Positions 35,340 to 46,339 of a stretch of 64,000 nt of DNA are shown here, piece after piece. Position 1 is the stretch's first letter. Every line of letters starts with the position of its first letter. The DNA comes from Stictocephala bisonia. Taxonomy: Eukaryota; Arthropoda; Insecta; Hemiptera; Membracidae. Made by a program: the position numbers and the translations under genes. The notes beneath the pieces were generated by a model. It had not been told where the DNA came from. It did not search any database and saw only the letters and a program-made list of their open reading frames with translations. Where the stretch lies: contig JAQJVL010000001.1 in NCBI GenBank assembly GCA_035578905.1, positions 754,001 through 818,000 of the forward strand, given 5' to 3'.

Positions 35340-36310
35340 CGAATGTACTTTCGGTGTAGCGCCTTAGTGGCTAAGCCCTAAAACTGTTGAGTCCAAGTTA
35401 AAACGGAGCTGACGTTTTTTACTTTACTCGTAGAATAAATTTGTGAGCCATGTCTACTAACAAGTGGATTTTATTCTAAAAACACAGATTAGCAATTTTA
35501 CTTCCAAGTTACAACAAATAGTTCAATATGTTTTTTTATTTCAACTTTGCCAATCTTATACTACCTACAAGCCTGTGAACATATGTTCTTGGTTCAAGAT
35601 TTATTGAATGAGTTAGGTGACATTTGATGACTCATATATATTTTATGCAGCATTTATTATGTTCATTGTGCATTGAAAATTTAATTATTTAAAAATATTA
35701 TGTTATTTTTACTGTAGTGTGCGCAGTTTTAATATTGAATTTATAACTCCAAATAACAACGGACTTTAAACTACAAATTTTAACTTGGTAATTTCTTCTC
35801 TAGGATTCTAAATTCAAATGGTGTTATATTTGTAGAAAATATATAAGGAAATAACGTTAACATAGAGAAAGTGAATTCTTGTCTAGGCATTTACCATTAT
35901 AAATGGAATCCAACAAACCGTTGAGATACTGCGATAAATAGTGTATCTCTCAAATTCCGGAGTAAGAATTATGATATATGTAAAATTCTTGGTTTTCCAC
36001 CTAGAATCTTAATACATGTTTTATTAAAACTAGACATTTTATTTTACATTATTTTCTTTAATCTTAAAAATGTCTTTTTAGTGTTTCCACCAACATAGAT
36101 TTGGTGTTTAAAATATGAAGTTAGAAATTTAGGGAGCATACAGCCAATTGAGGGCTGTAAATTCTGAATTCACTAAGTATTTCACATGCCTATTATAAAC
36201 TTTAATTTAACTATCCCCAAAGTATTTGATAGTTTGGGGATAGTTAATAATTTAATATTGCCCTACGTAGTCCGAAGACTCAGCTACTGAGACACCACGT
36301 AGCTGAGTGA
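35340..36310. other. AT-rich DNA; tRNA-like fragments at both ends
   Basis: AGCGCCTTAGTGGCTAAG at about 35358 resembles a tRNA A box with no good B box. At 36255-36305 the minus strand has GTGTCTCAGTAGCTGAG, also A-box-like. Both may be SINE stubs. A perfect hairpin, TAACTATCCCCAAA...TTTGGGGATAGTTA, lies at about 36209-36245. Nothing else is seen. Confidence 0.4.
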
Positions 36311-36328
36311 GCTCACCCAAACACGTAG

Positions 36329-36339
36329 AATGGTATTAA
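36329..36339. repeat. target-site duplication, left copy
   Basis: AATGGTATTAA, repeated at 36699-36709 on the other side of the foldback. The sequence belongs to the minisatellite unit, so the original target is known. Confidence 0.85.
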
Positions 36340-36698
36340 TAGTTTTTTTAATTAGCATAATACGTGTTGGTACAAATACAGTACAAGTAAACGTCACACA
36401 ACACAAATTTATTACAATATAAGCACAAAATGCACAAATATACTACAATACAAGCACAAAATGCACAAATATTATGGTGATCGATTTCGGTGAACCACGC
36501 TCACCTTCCTCAGACCAGAGGGATTCACAATTCCATTATTTTCTTTTGTGAATCCCTCTGGTCTGAGGAAGGTGAGCGTGGTTCACCGAAATCGATCACC
36601 ATAATATTTGTGCATTTTGTGCTTGTATTGTAGTATATTTGTGCATTTTGTGCTTATATTGTAATAAATTTGTGTTGTGTGACGTTTACTTGTACTTT
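36340..36698 (-). mobile_element. foldback element A, copy 1: 151-bp palindrome arms plus retro-type tail, 11-bp TSD
   Basis: Arms at 36380-36530 and 36546-36696 are virtually perfect reverse complements around a 15-base loop. Outside one arm only is a 40-base segment that reads, on the minus strand, TACCAACACGTATTATGCTA then ATTAAAAAAACTA, like the A-rich 3' tail of a retroposon. The whole is bounded by AATGGTATTAA on each side. Each arm contains two direct copies of TTTGTGCATTTTGTGCTT and one hammerhead-like core, so RNA from either strand would carry a core. An asymmetric tail and an 11-bp duplication suggest target-primed reverse transcription rather than cut-and-paste. A second copy is at 60931-61411 and a relic is at 48171-48260. 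Confidence 0.85.
36559..36601 (+). ncRNA. complete hammerhead-like fold in foldback A, copy 1
   Basis: TGGT (36559-36562), CTGAGGA (36563-36569), extra A (36570), stem II GGTGA (36571-36575) with TCACC (36583-36587), GAA (36588-36590), ATCGAT (36591-36596, self-complementary), C in the cleavage position (36597), ACCA (36598-36601) pairing with TGGT. All hammerhead core bases and a permitted cleavage triplet (AUC) are present; stem III would form between two molecules. The single departure is the extra base after CTGAGGA. The opposite arm gives the same core on the minus strand (about 36475-36517). Confidence 0.55.
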
Positions 36699-37020
36699 AA
36701 TGGTATTAACCCACCCGCCCACCCATACACGTACAGTGGAATTGACCCACACGCCCGCCCATACACGTACAGTGGTATTGACCTACTCACCCGCTCATAC
36801 ACGTATAGAGCGAATGACCCACCCGTCCGCCCATAGACGTACAGAAGTATTGACCCCCCCACCCCACACCCGCCCATACACGTACAGTGGTATTTACGGG
36901 TGTATGTTAGTAATTCCCAAGAATGTAAAAAGTATTTAATGGGCTTAGACGTTGAAATAATTTTATGTTAATGATTGTATTTTAAAGTTATCAGTTACAA
37001 AACATAACGATACTTTAAGG

Positions 37021-37225
37021 AGCGGTCGTAGATAAGGGGCTAAGGCGCTGGATTGCCTCGCAGTCGGTCCGGGTTTGATTCCTGATGTGACAATTTTTAA
37101 ATTTTGCCCTACCGCTCCCGTGGTTCGGAAGTCACGTAAAGCCGTAGGTCCCCAGGTTAAGTGTTAGAGAGGGATTCTTAGCCCTAACTTCGCCTGGTAA
37201 AATAAGACGATCTTTAATTTTTTTT
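37021..37225 (+). mobile_element. full-length tRNA-headed SINE with hairpin tail
   Basis: The head AGCGGTCGTAGATAAGGGGC and TAAGGCGCTGG contains an A-box-like segment; GGTTTGATTCC at 37072-37082 is a near-perfect B box. The body reads GCCCTACCGCTCCCGTGGTT to about 37150. The tail at 37155-37225 is AGGTTAAGTGTTAGAGAGGG, a weak hairpin, CCCTAACTTCGCCTGGTAAA, ATAAGACGATC and a T-rich end. The tail is shared with the fragments at 20484, 23320, 32945 (minus) and 52961, so it is probably the part read by a partner LINE. RNA polymerase III would transcribe it. Confidence 0.75.
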
Positions 37226-37229
37226 CAAC

Positions 37230-37950
37230 TTTTATACTTTAATCAGGACATTTAAAACCACTAAAAAATAACAAACGTTAAGGTTTTGTTTTAGTTTTAG
37301 CATTTGTTATGTTTAAGTTAAATAAGTTAAAATTGGGTCTAATATCGTTATACTTTCTACGTTCGTAGTAGATTGTATTTCATAAAATATATAATTAAAT
37401 TCAATTCATATATTTTTTGCTATAATTAACATTTAAATTTGCATGGTACTGTTGGTAAAGCTTATTAAGAAAATTCATTAAAAGTCGTAAATTATCGTTA
37501 TACGATATAAAAATATATAATAGGAAAAAAGTAATATAACTATATCAAAAAATATTATGGCTTAATGTTCGTATATTCTGAAATGTTTATTGTTAACATT
37601 GAAACATTGCTGTATAGACGTGATCTGTACTTGGTTGGTTAGTTTGACTAATAATCAATCCATTTTATTATATTCCAAATTGTATATATAATACTTCAGT
37701 TTTTGATAGGGTCGTAGTTTCTGCGATTAGGTAAATAAAATCATTAAATATATGATGAAGAAAAAGGTTTATTGTTTTTACATGCTGCTGGGCTAATCAC
37801 TATAAATGATTTAAATTTTGAATAACAGGCTATTTAATCTTAAATTAAAGCTAGAAATTCGGTATTATGAGTGATTAAAAGTTAAAGTATCTATGGAGAA
37901 AATTAAAAAATTAGACTTTCGTTAAAAGTAATCACCATTACTGTCTGCAG
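37230..37950. other. AT-rich DNA without recognisable genes
   Basis: Nothing recognised. Confidence 0.5.
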
Positions 37951-37957
37951 AGGCGTT

Positions 37958-38323
37958 GGCCATGTTGGTTTTAAGCCCATAAGAACAATTTTATTTGCAA
38001 ATCCAACATTTTTCATACATATTGACCAAAATTTTTTATGAGGTGTCATTTTAACCGTTATCATAATACTCATATTTTAAATACGTAAGCCTAGTTTTTA
38101 AAAATAGGTTAAAATAAAAACTTGAAGCTAAATTATTTTGTATTTTTTTCTATAAAACTAATTAGGAATTCACAGAGTAATTCCAACGAGCAATTTTATT
38201 CTTGATCAAATACAGTTGGTTTGGAAAAATTCGTGTTAAAATAACCGTTTAGTTTGGATACGCGTGATCATATGTCCGGTTCGAAAATAACATTGTTCTT
38301 ATGGGACTAAAACCAACATGGCC
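37958..38323. mobile_element. 366-bp MITE with ~40-bp terminal inverted repeats
   Basis: The left end is GGCCATGTTGGTTTTAAGCC then CATAAGAACAATTTTATTT. The right end is the reverse complement, GGCCATGTTGGTTTTAGTCC then CATAAGAACAATGTTATTT. The interior is AT-rich and non-coding. I cannot define a target duplication, so the superfamily is open. GC-richer sequence follows at 38324-38480 with no identity. Confidence 0.65.
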
Positions 38324-38489
38324 GGCAGCCTCCTGCACGCCATACACCTGATCACACTACAGAGGCTCCTACCATTCACGACGAAACGACTACATGATTC
38401 CACACAGTGCTCTCGATCATCACTACTGAATGACCTCCCTCACCATCTTATCCACACATTCAACCATTGATAATTCTATCAACCATTCC

Positions 38490-39170
38490 ATCTTACGGGT
38501 TCATCCAACAGGTCCTATAACACGCACTTGAGATTTCTTATGCAGATACAATTTCCTTTCTCCAATATAGTATAGTCCAAGTAGAGATACGGGTATGTAA
38601 TTAGATTTTACCTCATTAGCAATTTTCTATAAAATGATCCTTGAAATTAAAAATAATTTTTTCAGCTATGCTGATGCGCATATTATTGACATTTATTGTA
38701 AAAAATAGTGTGTTAATTTCTTGTACCTACATTTTTTTATTATGTTCACTTTTATGGATAGTTTTTTCAGTTTATTTAATCTAAATATTTGTTGGAATTT
38801 TTATGTTACGATTTAGGTTTTATGTAAACATTTGTTTTTGTATTTATTATTTACATTTATAATTTATTTTTAGGGATAACATAATCAAGTACTATATCGG
38901 AAAATCAAAGGAATTTTGTGATTTGAATACTTACCTTCAAGCAAAGTGCTTCATAGATACATTTATGAACTCTGATATTTAAATTCTCTTACTCTTAATA
39001 CAAAGCTCAATATTTTTTTTCGAAATGATAGATAAAATGGAATCCTATTTAAAATATTTTGTTTGTGTAATATTAATAATGCGAGTTAGACTACAAGTGA
39101 TTTACAGGCCTTAGATGTAAGTCCATGTCAAATAACTAACTATAACGAATAGGTTAGTGTGAAATAAGGA
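38490..39170. other. AT-rich DNA without recognisable genes
   Basis: Nothing recognised. Confidence 0.5.
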
Positions 39171-39173
39171 AGA

Positions 39174-40675
39174 GACATGGTCTAGGTGTCAGGAAGCCTG
39201 GTTTAAAATTAGATAAATCAAATAACCTAGAAAACATATGGCTGAGATATCAGTTAGCCTAGTTTGAAGAGCAGATGGCTCAGGTTCAAATGGTCCAGGT
39301 CATGGGTTCGTTGGAGAGGATGTATAATCCACCCTAAAAACATATGGCTGAGATATCAGTTAGCCTAGTTTGAAGAGCAGATGGCTCAGGTTCAAATGGT
39401 CCAGGTCATGGGTTCGTTGGAGAGGATGTATAATCCACCCTAAAAACATATGGCTGAGATATCAGTTAGCCTAGTTTGAAGAGCAGATGGCTCAGGTTCA
39501 AATGGTCCAGGTAGGTCATGGAGAGGATGTATAATCCACCCTAAAAACATATGGCTGAGATATCAGTTAGCCTAGTTTGAAGAGCAGATGGCTCAGGTTC
39601 AAATGGTCCAGGTCATGGAGAGGATGTATAATCCACCCTAAAAACATATGGCTGAGATATCAGTTAGCCTAGTTTGAAGAGCAGATGGCTCAGGTTCAAA
39701 TGGTCCAGGTCATGGAGAGGATGTATAATCCACCCTAAAAACATATGGCTGAGATATCAGTTAGCCTAGTTTGAAGAGCAGATGGCTCAGGTTCAAATGG
39801 TCCAGGTCATGGAGAGGATGTATAATCCATCCTAAAAACATATGGCTGAGATATCAGTTAGCCTAGTTTGAAGAGCAGATGGCTCAGGTTCAAATGGTCC
39901 AGGTCATGGAGAGGATGTATAATCCACCCTAAAAACATATGGCTGAGATATCAGTTAGCCTAGTTTGAAGAGCAGATGGCTCAGGTTCAAATGGTCCAGG
40001 TCATGGAGAGGATGCGAGGATGTATAATCCACCCTAAAAACATATGGCTGAGATATCAGTTAGCCTAGTTTGAAGAGCAGATGGCTCAGGTTCAAATGGT
40101 CCAGGTCATGGGTTCGTTGGAGAGGATGTATAATCCACCCTAAAAACATATGGCTGAGATATCAGTTAGCCTAGTTTGAAGAGCAGATGGCTCAGGTTCA
40201 AATGGTCCAGGTCATGGGTTCGTTGGAGAGGATGTATAATCCACCCTAAAAACATATGGCTGAGATATCAGTTAGCCTAGTTTGAAGAGCAGATGGCTCA
40301 GGTTCAAATGGTCCAGGTCATGGGTTCGTTGGAGAGGATGTATAATCCACCCTAAAAACATATGGCTGATATCAGTTAGCCTAGTTTGAAGAGCAGATGG
40401 CTCAGGTTCAAATGGTCCAGGTCATGGGTTCGTTGGAGAGGATGTATAATCCACCCTAAAAACATATGGCTGATATCAGTTAGCCTAGTTTGAAGAGCAG
40501 ATGGCTCAGGTTCAAATGGTCCAGGTCATGGATTCGTTGGAGAGGATGTATAATCCACCCTAAAAACATATGGCTGAGATATCAGTTAGCCTAGTTTGAA
40601 GAGCAGATGGCTCAGGTTCAAATGGTCCAGGTCATGGGTTCGTTGGAGAGGATGAATAATCCACCCTAAAAACAT
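39174..40675 (+). repeat. 97-105-bp satellite, about 14 near-identical units
   Basis: Unit: CCCTAAAAACATATGGCTGA, GATATCAGTTAGCCTAGTTT, GAAGAGCAGATGGCTCAGG, TTCAAATGGTCCAGGTCATG, then GGTTCGTTGGAGAGGATGTA and TAATCCA. Two length classes occur: about 105 bases with GGTTCGTTG, and about 97 bases without it, in the block from about 39540 to 40030. Two successive units carry a 2-base deletion (GCTGATATC). The first unit (39174-39230) is much diverged, as expected at an array edge. TAGCCTAGTTTG and GGTTCAAATGG resemble tRNA A and B boxes at about the right distance, so the unit may descend from a tRNA-headed SINE. The small divergence between units indicates recent expansion or homogenisation. Confidence 0.95.
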
Positions 40676-40679
40676 GGAA

Positions 40680-41325
40680 TGAGCTTGAAGCTGTATTTCA
40701 ATGAGGAATTAATACAATTGATAACTATTGTTAGTGCTATTTACATTTAACTGTTTTAAGATATGTATTTTATTTATTGTAATTATTGAATAAAATTAAA
40801 ATATAATTGACTAAATTTATATGTAATTATTTAGTCAATAATTTTTTTTAATCAGGGATAGTACTCATAGTAAAGTTAATTAGTCTATTTTAATAAAATA
40901 ACTTAAAAATATCTTTTCTGAATGAAGAGTTGAAGACTTAATGTGTACATGACAGTATATCCAGTCTTTCAAAATATACAAGTATAAGTAATAAACTGTG
41001 AATGTAGTCAAATTTTATATTAAAGAAACAACCTTATGACCTCATTTTGAAAATGTGAGAGTTTTATTTTTTTAATATAACGTATATTTCGAGTAAAAAG
41101 CAATAAAAAAAATATTGTAATTTAAATATATTTAAAAATTTGTAAGTGGAATATTTTCGTTATTACCACTTCTCTGGCATTAGATATTGAATATATATGT
41201 TTTAACGTACAGTATGCTGGATTATAAACCGTATACACAATACGTATACATAAGGGTGAGATATGGTATGGACTATCCTGTGGGATAAACAGGGGTAGTA
41301 AGTAAGATACAAGTGCCACCAAGAT
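40680..41325. other. AT-rich DNA without recognisable genes
   Basis: Nothing recognised. Confidence 0.5.
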
Positions 41326-41345
41326 ACCGAGAGAGGACATGATTA

Positions 41346-41743
41346 CAGGACAATTCGTCCCACGGACATTTCGTCCCCAAAGAAAAATGTGGACATTCCG
41401 TCCCACTCTGTGGAGTGTCTACCTGGGTCGGGTTTGATAATTAGTCTCCAAATATTTCTAAACGGACACTTCGTCCCACCCTGAGAGAACCTAACCTAAC
41501 CTAACCTAACCTAACCTAACCTTACCTAACCTAACCTAACCTAACCTAACCTAACCTAACCTAACCTAACCTAACCTAACCTAACCTTTTTACAACCCTT
41601 CTCTCAGGTGGGACGAAGTGTCCGTTTAGAAATATTTGGAGACTATTTATCAAACCCTACCCAGGTAGCCGTTCCACAAAGTGGGACGAAATGTCCGCAT
41701 TTTTCTTGGGGGACGAAATGTCCGTGGGACGAATTGTCCGGAC
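41346..41743. mobile_element. foldback element B: ~140-bp arms around (CCTAA)n, with a long target duplication
   Basis: The left arm 41347-41487 and right arm 41601-41740 are close reverse complements. The arms hold repeated GGGACGAA[AG]TGTCCG motifs, each itself with a GGAC/GTCC dyad. The centre (41488-41586) is almost pure (CCTAA)n. The element is flanked by direct repeats, ACCGAGAGAGGACATGA on the left (about 41325-41341) and ACCGAGAGGACATGA on the right (about 41744-41758), which differ by a 2-base indel and look like a target duplication. Frames encoding VRGTNCP-like peptides on either strand derive from the dyad repeats. No transposase is present. Confidence 0.75.
41488..41586 (-). repeat. 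interstitial telomere-type array, (CCTAA)n, about 19 units
   Basis: Nineteen to twenty pentamers with one CTTAC variant; TTAGG on the minus strand. It lies exactly in the loop of foldback B. Confidence 0.95.
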
Positions 41744-41819
41744 ACCGAGAGGACATGACTCCTGTAGCAAGGACGTTTGATCGTTACTTAAACCTCCGAC
41801 AATAATGGATCATCTTGAT

Positions 41820-44800
41820 GACTTTAGCAGGATAAATTTCATCCGGAAATTTTTAGCAAACTATTTATTTCCTAAACAACAATATCTGAAAAATTTTAAT
41901 ACTGTAAGACTTGTCTACGGATTCTCCTGTGCATCACAACATTTCAGATTTTTTTTGCATTAAGAGAGAGGGGTTGAAAATGTTGTGGGATTGTGTTAAA
42001 AAAATGTCGTTTGAAAAGACGTTGTAAAAGTTAAAATGCCAATAATTTTTTTAGAGAGGGGTTCAGATTGGTACTACAAAAAATATCAGAAAAAATCCAG
42101 TGTATAAAACACAAACATACAAACTAAAGGGGTGTTAAAAAAAGTGTAAATGTACAACATGGAAAATTTTTAATTAGTTTTTATTCAGTTGCACAAACGT
42201 AATTTTTATTTTTTCAATACAGCATTTAACACTTTCGTAAAATTAAAGGAATATCCAGACGTATTAAGAAAAAGAAAAAGAAATTATGGAGTGCATCATT
42301 ATTGTTATTATTATTATTATTATTGTATAATTGTTATTATTGTAATCATTATTTAAGTTAACTAATTAAAAACATACAAGAATAAAATATTTCTAGTATG
42401 TTAATAACATTTTTTGCAGCACTCAATTGTGGACGTACATGGTGGAACATGTAGTACACAAATTACATGATATGGAAAAGGCAATACATAGTAGAAGATA
42501 ACTATGTGTACCCTTACACTCTTAACTATCCTTTCTCTCATCTGCCCCAATACATAAATACTTGCTCTTCCAAAGAAACTGCCAAAGCCCCTCTGCACCG
42601 TCACTCACTCAGACGGTGTTCGCTTGTCAACTGTCGACACCCACTCTCTACCTATGAAAACGTAAGGAGCTGGGTTACTTCTCTTCACGTTCAAAAGTGA
42701 TAAAAAATGATGGATTTAGTCAAATATTACAAAGGACCGTGAATTAAATTGCAACTCTTTTTTGAGTATTCTTTGAGTAATTTATTTTCAGCCAAACATT
42801 GTGATGTCGTTATTGTTTTATGCACTGTTTCTTTGTGAGAGGCTGACAATATGTGTCAATGAACATACATTGTGTCTGAATACTGATAAAATTAGATTTG
42901 ATATTGAGTGTTAATTGTATATTAAGGTTTGAGATTTGGCTCTAATTTATTTTTGTTTTTATGAAAATATCTTTATGTGTAAAATTTACTACTTTTAAGG
43001 AAATATTCCTTCTTTAAAAGTTAAATTACAATCACAAACAGTTTTTAAGATGTGTTAAAATCATTAAAAAAATTATAAAATTGATTTTTTTGTTCATACG
43101 TATGCTTGACAATCAACAACGTAAATTTATAGTTGCAACATGTCTTAGTGTAGAAAGGAAGACATAGAGGTCCCTATATTTCACTAGCTAACATTAACTA
43201 ACTATGATGTCATATATTTTATTGAATTCAGAGCACAAAAAAATCATTATAATTTTCCTGTAATGTACGGTTGTTATCAAATATTAAATTTATTCAAGTT
43301 GTAGGTGAATAATATCCATCTTTATATTTTTGTAAGATTTATGATTATTTGTTATAATACTATAAAACATTCTTCGTAACTGTTTTATACTATTCGTTCT
43401 GCATTGTATGTTTTAAATAAGTCAATATATGTAACAATTGTTTCTTAAATGTATCCAAACTAAAAAGCTGATATGAAGAATAATTTTGTATTTAGTGAGT
43501 AAAACCAATTCGAGAGTCTAAAATATCTAGAATTTCTGTACCATTCTATCTCCTTGAGTATCGATTAGACCACTAGGTTGACTAAGGTCAGGGTAAATAT
43601 GTCTACAACAATCTGGGCTATTGTTGGGTCAAAATATATTGTTTCAATAGACGTCCGCTTGGTGTAGTTTTATTATCATTGATAGTAAGTACATAATGCT
43701 TGAGAAATTCAAGCCCAAATTGATTTATAATGAGTATTTATGATACATTATGAGTTTATTTGCTATCTATGTCTCTTTATAAATTTAGTCTAACAAACTT
43801 AGTACATAATACAATATCTTTTCTACTCTACGAATCTTTTGTTACAACATGGATTTAATTGAATATTATCTTATAAACTACTAACAGTTTTGGCTAAAAC
43901 ATGTAGTTTTAAGAGATTTGACTGGTTTTACCGGTTCATAGAATTAAGATAATTCCGTAAAATATGATTAGAATTTCTCAATAGAATTTACATAAGATAA
44001 TTAATTTTCATACACACTCATATTTAACTTGAGACCGTGTAGATAGAATTATAATTTTATAAAACTGCCTTCAAACATCTAATATCCCGTTATATAAAAC
44101 TAAAATACTTCTATATATTTATTAGCAAAGTTAGTATGACACTGAAAACAAATTTTACTACACTGTTAATTTTGAAATTAGAATAACAAGGCTTATTTGG
44201 TGATGAATTTAATAGTTATTTCCACAAGTTTATTATATATTGTTCTATAAAACATTAACTTTCTCTATTAAAATGAAGAGTAGATTCACTAACTGGGCTT
44301 TTATTTGTTATAAATTATATTTGAGAGAATAGTAAGCCAGTTAATAAATATATTTACATCTTTGACATTTTTTGTATGATTTTCACTTTATTCTCTAACT
44401 GTCTTGGTTATGTGTTGTGAGTTTTTTGGTTATGTTCTATAATTTTTATTTCTAAATTACAAATTAGTATAATCTATTCGGTATCTACATTTATTTTCCT
44501 AAACTATAGCATTTATTCCTTATTCTTTATGTACCATATGAGAAAATCTTTAGTAGAATATGAAATCAACCAAATTGTGTATGACTTACTAGATACATTT
44601 GCTCAATTATCAAACTAAAAATTCAACAAAGCAATTAAAAGTTGCCATTTAAATAGCTTAGTTAAGTTCACGTGATTTATAATACGTAAATAAAACTGAT
44701 GATGACTATTCATAGTAATTTTGTTTTACCCAGTGAACAAGAGAAGCACGTGAGATAGTTCGTCCCTTTGAGGCAGTGGTATATTTCATGTAAGCCCCCA

Positions 44801-45120
44801 CTGGAGTATTTTCACGCCTAATGTTTTATTTAGAGCAGCATAATTTACGACGAGCTTACACTTATCTTGGTGTTACTGGACTAAAATGGCTGTGCTTCTG
44901 TTTATTCTGTTTTAATCGTCTTGCATTTTTATAAAATATTAACCCGAAGTGTTTTAGCAGAGTAATGTACAACACTCATTAATACTGTGACATTAAGTTT
45001 CAAAAAAGTGTATATCACTGCCTAATCAATACATTTTGCAAATCATAATTAATATCCAACAGCATTATTAATTTGCATAAATATTGTTTAGTTTAAATTT
45101 AAGTAAACATGTATAACTAT
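41820..45120. other. AT-rich DNA; one (TTA)n microsatellite
   Basis: No gene recognised. A (TTATTA)n tract lies at about 42294-42345. The overlapping opposite frames of 67 and 77 codons at 42401-42700 show no family signature. Confidence 0.5.
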
Positions 45121-45124
45121 TTTG

Positions 45125-45170
45125 GGGATTGATTTCAACAAACCACGTTTACCTCCCTCTATTCACAGAA
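45125..45170 (-). repeat. decayed fragment of the hammerhead-like family
   Basis: Minus strand: TGTGAATAGAGGGAGGTAAA, CGTGGTTTGTTGAAATCAAT. This parallels GTGAATCCCTCTGGTCTGAG, GAAGGTGAGCGTGGTTCACC and GAAATCGAT in foldback A. The core CTGAGGA has decayed, so no catalytic fold is expected. Confidence 0.5.
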
Positions 45171-45586
45171 TAATTCAGTATTTATTTTTGAATACAGAAC
45201 TCACTCATTAAAGTTAGAAATCTATGTATATAATAATCCGTTTAGCTTATATTATTCATAAACAGTTTCATACATTCATTCTTTTTTTAAGTATTCCTTT
45301 TTAAAGTATTCATTATAAACTGTCGAGCAAAACATATGGCACACTAATTCCTTTTATATTATACACACTAAACAAAATTACCATCATCAGATACTCTGGA
45401 TTATTTTTGTAAGTCCCTTAATTAAATAATTAATTAGAAATGTTTTACATGATTTTCACTTTATGCTTTTACAAGACTTTGCATATATGTACCATTAAAG
45501 TCATACCTTTCCAGTACATACTGTTATGATATATAGTGATATAAATAAAGCACTAATTTATTACAGTATAAGTAAAAAAATTTTAA

Positions 45587-45650
45587 ATATTATGGTGGTC
45601 AATTTTGGTAAATCATGTTTACTTTCGTCAAAATACAGGGATTCACAAAA
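45587..45650 (-). repeat. decayed half-arm of foldback A family
   Basis: Plus strand AATATTATGGTGGTCAATTT, TGGTAAATCATGTTTAC, ending CAGGGATTCACAAAATAA, matches the left-arm order AATATTATGGTGATCGATTT, CGGTGAACCACGCTCACC, GAGGGATTCACAA. The core has been lost (TTTTGACGAAAG in place of CTGAGGAAGG). Only one arm is present. Confidence 0.6.
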
Positions 45651-46194
45651 TAATAAGATTTACATAATGCATTTCATCAGAACATGTTTTACAACTTCAT
45701 GTAGTGTTCGAAAGAAACCTAAGAACAATTAATAATTTTTATAAACCCGCTTTATTTGTAATACAATAATTTAAAAATTACACATCAATTTGAACAGTAC
45801 AATATATAATAAACGTTGAAGTTTGTAATCTACGATAAATGTACCAACTATTTATTACATTAGACAGTGTTATATATTAAAGTAGCAATTTATAATTTCA
45901 ATCTCTAAAATGACTTGTTATAAATTATAGCGATGTTATGATTTTTCAACACATCCTAGTCGTAACATATCTAGTTGTAAATGCAAAAGACTTATAGTTT
46001 ACGAAGCGAATGCCCGGCTTTGTACAGTACAAACGAAGTACACGCCATATGGTGAAACCACACAAACACACAAATAGGCTTTGTTGTGCTAACAACAATA
46101 ACTATGGCGTATTTCGTAATTACTCCTGTGGCACACAAAGCACATATGAGCCACCCACACAAATAATTTTATCACCCGTTTATACGTTACTTTT

Positions 46195-46325
46195 ACGGAT
46201 GGGTGGGAGTTTCATTACTAACGCACGTGTATGTACGGGTGAAGGGGTTATTATTACCGTAGATATATGGGTGGGTGAGATTCCCAATACAACCATACGA
46301 ATGGGTGGGTGGGTCAGTACTCTAC
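46195..46325. repeat. decayed 36-bp minisatellite, inverse orientation
   Basis: GGATGGGTGGGAG, GGGTGGGTGAGATTCCCAAT and GGGTGGGTGGGTCAGTACTC correspond to the reverse complement of the CCCACCC family with CACGTA remnants between them. Confidence 0.6.
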
Positions 46326-46339
46326 GCTGTACAATAATT

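Larger units (their letters stand above)
36313..36893. repeat. 36-bp minisatellite, second locus, interrupted by a mobile element
   Basis: CACCCAAACACGTAGAATGG at 36314-36333 is the tail of one unit. The array resumes at 36699 with AATGGTATTAACCCACCCGC and continues for about five units to 36893. The units are the same as at 13.4 kb (CACGTACAGTGGTATTGACC). The foldback at 36340-36698 splits one unit exactly, duplicating AATGGTATTAA. Confidence 0.85.

Noticed and set aside
41122..41805. Frames encoding GRNVRGTNCP- and GTKCPWDELSG-like peptides
   Set aside because: They read through the GGACGAAATGTCC dyads of foldback B on both strands; the peptide similarity between strands follows from the palindrome.
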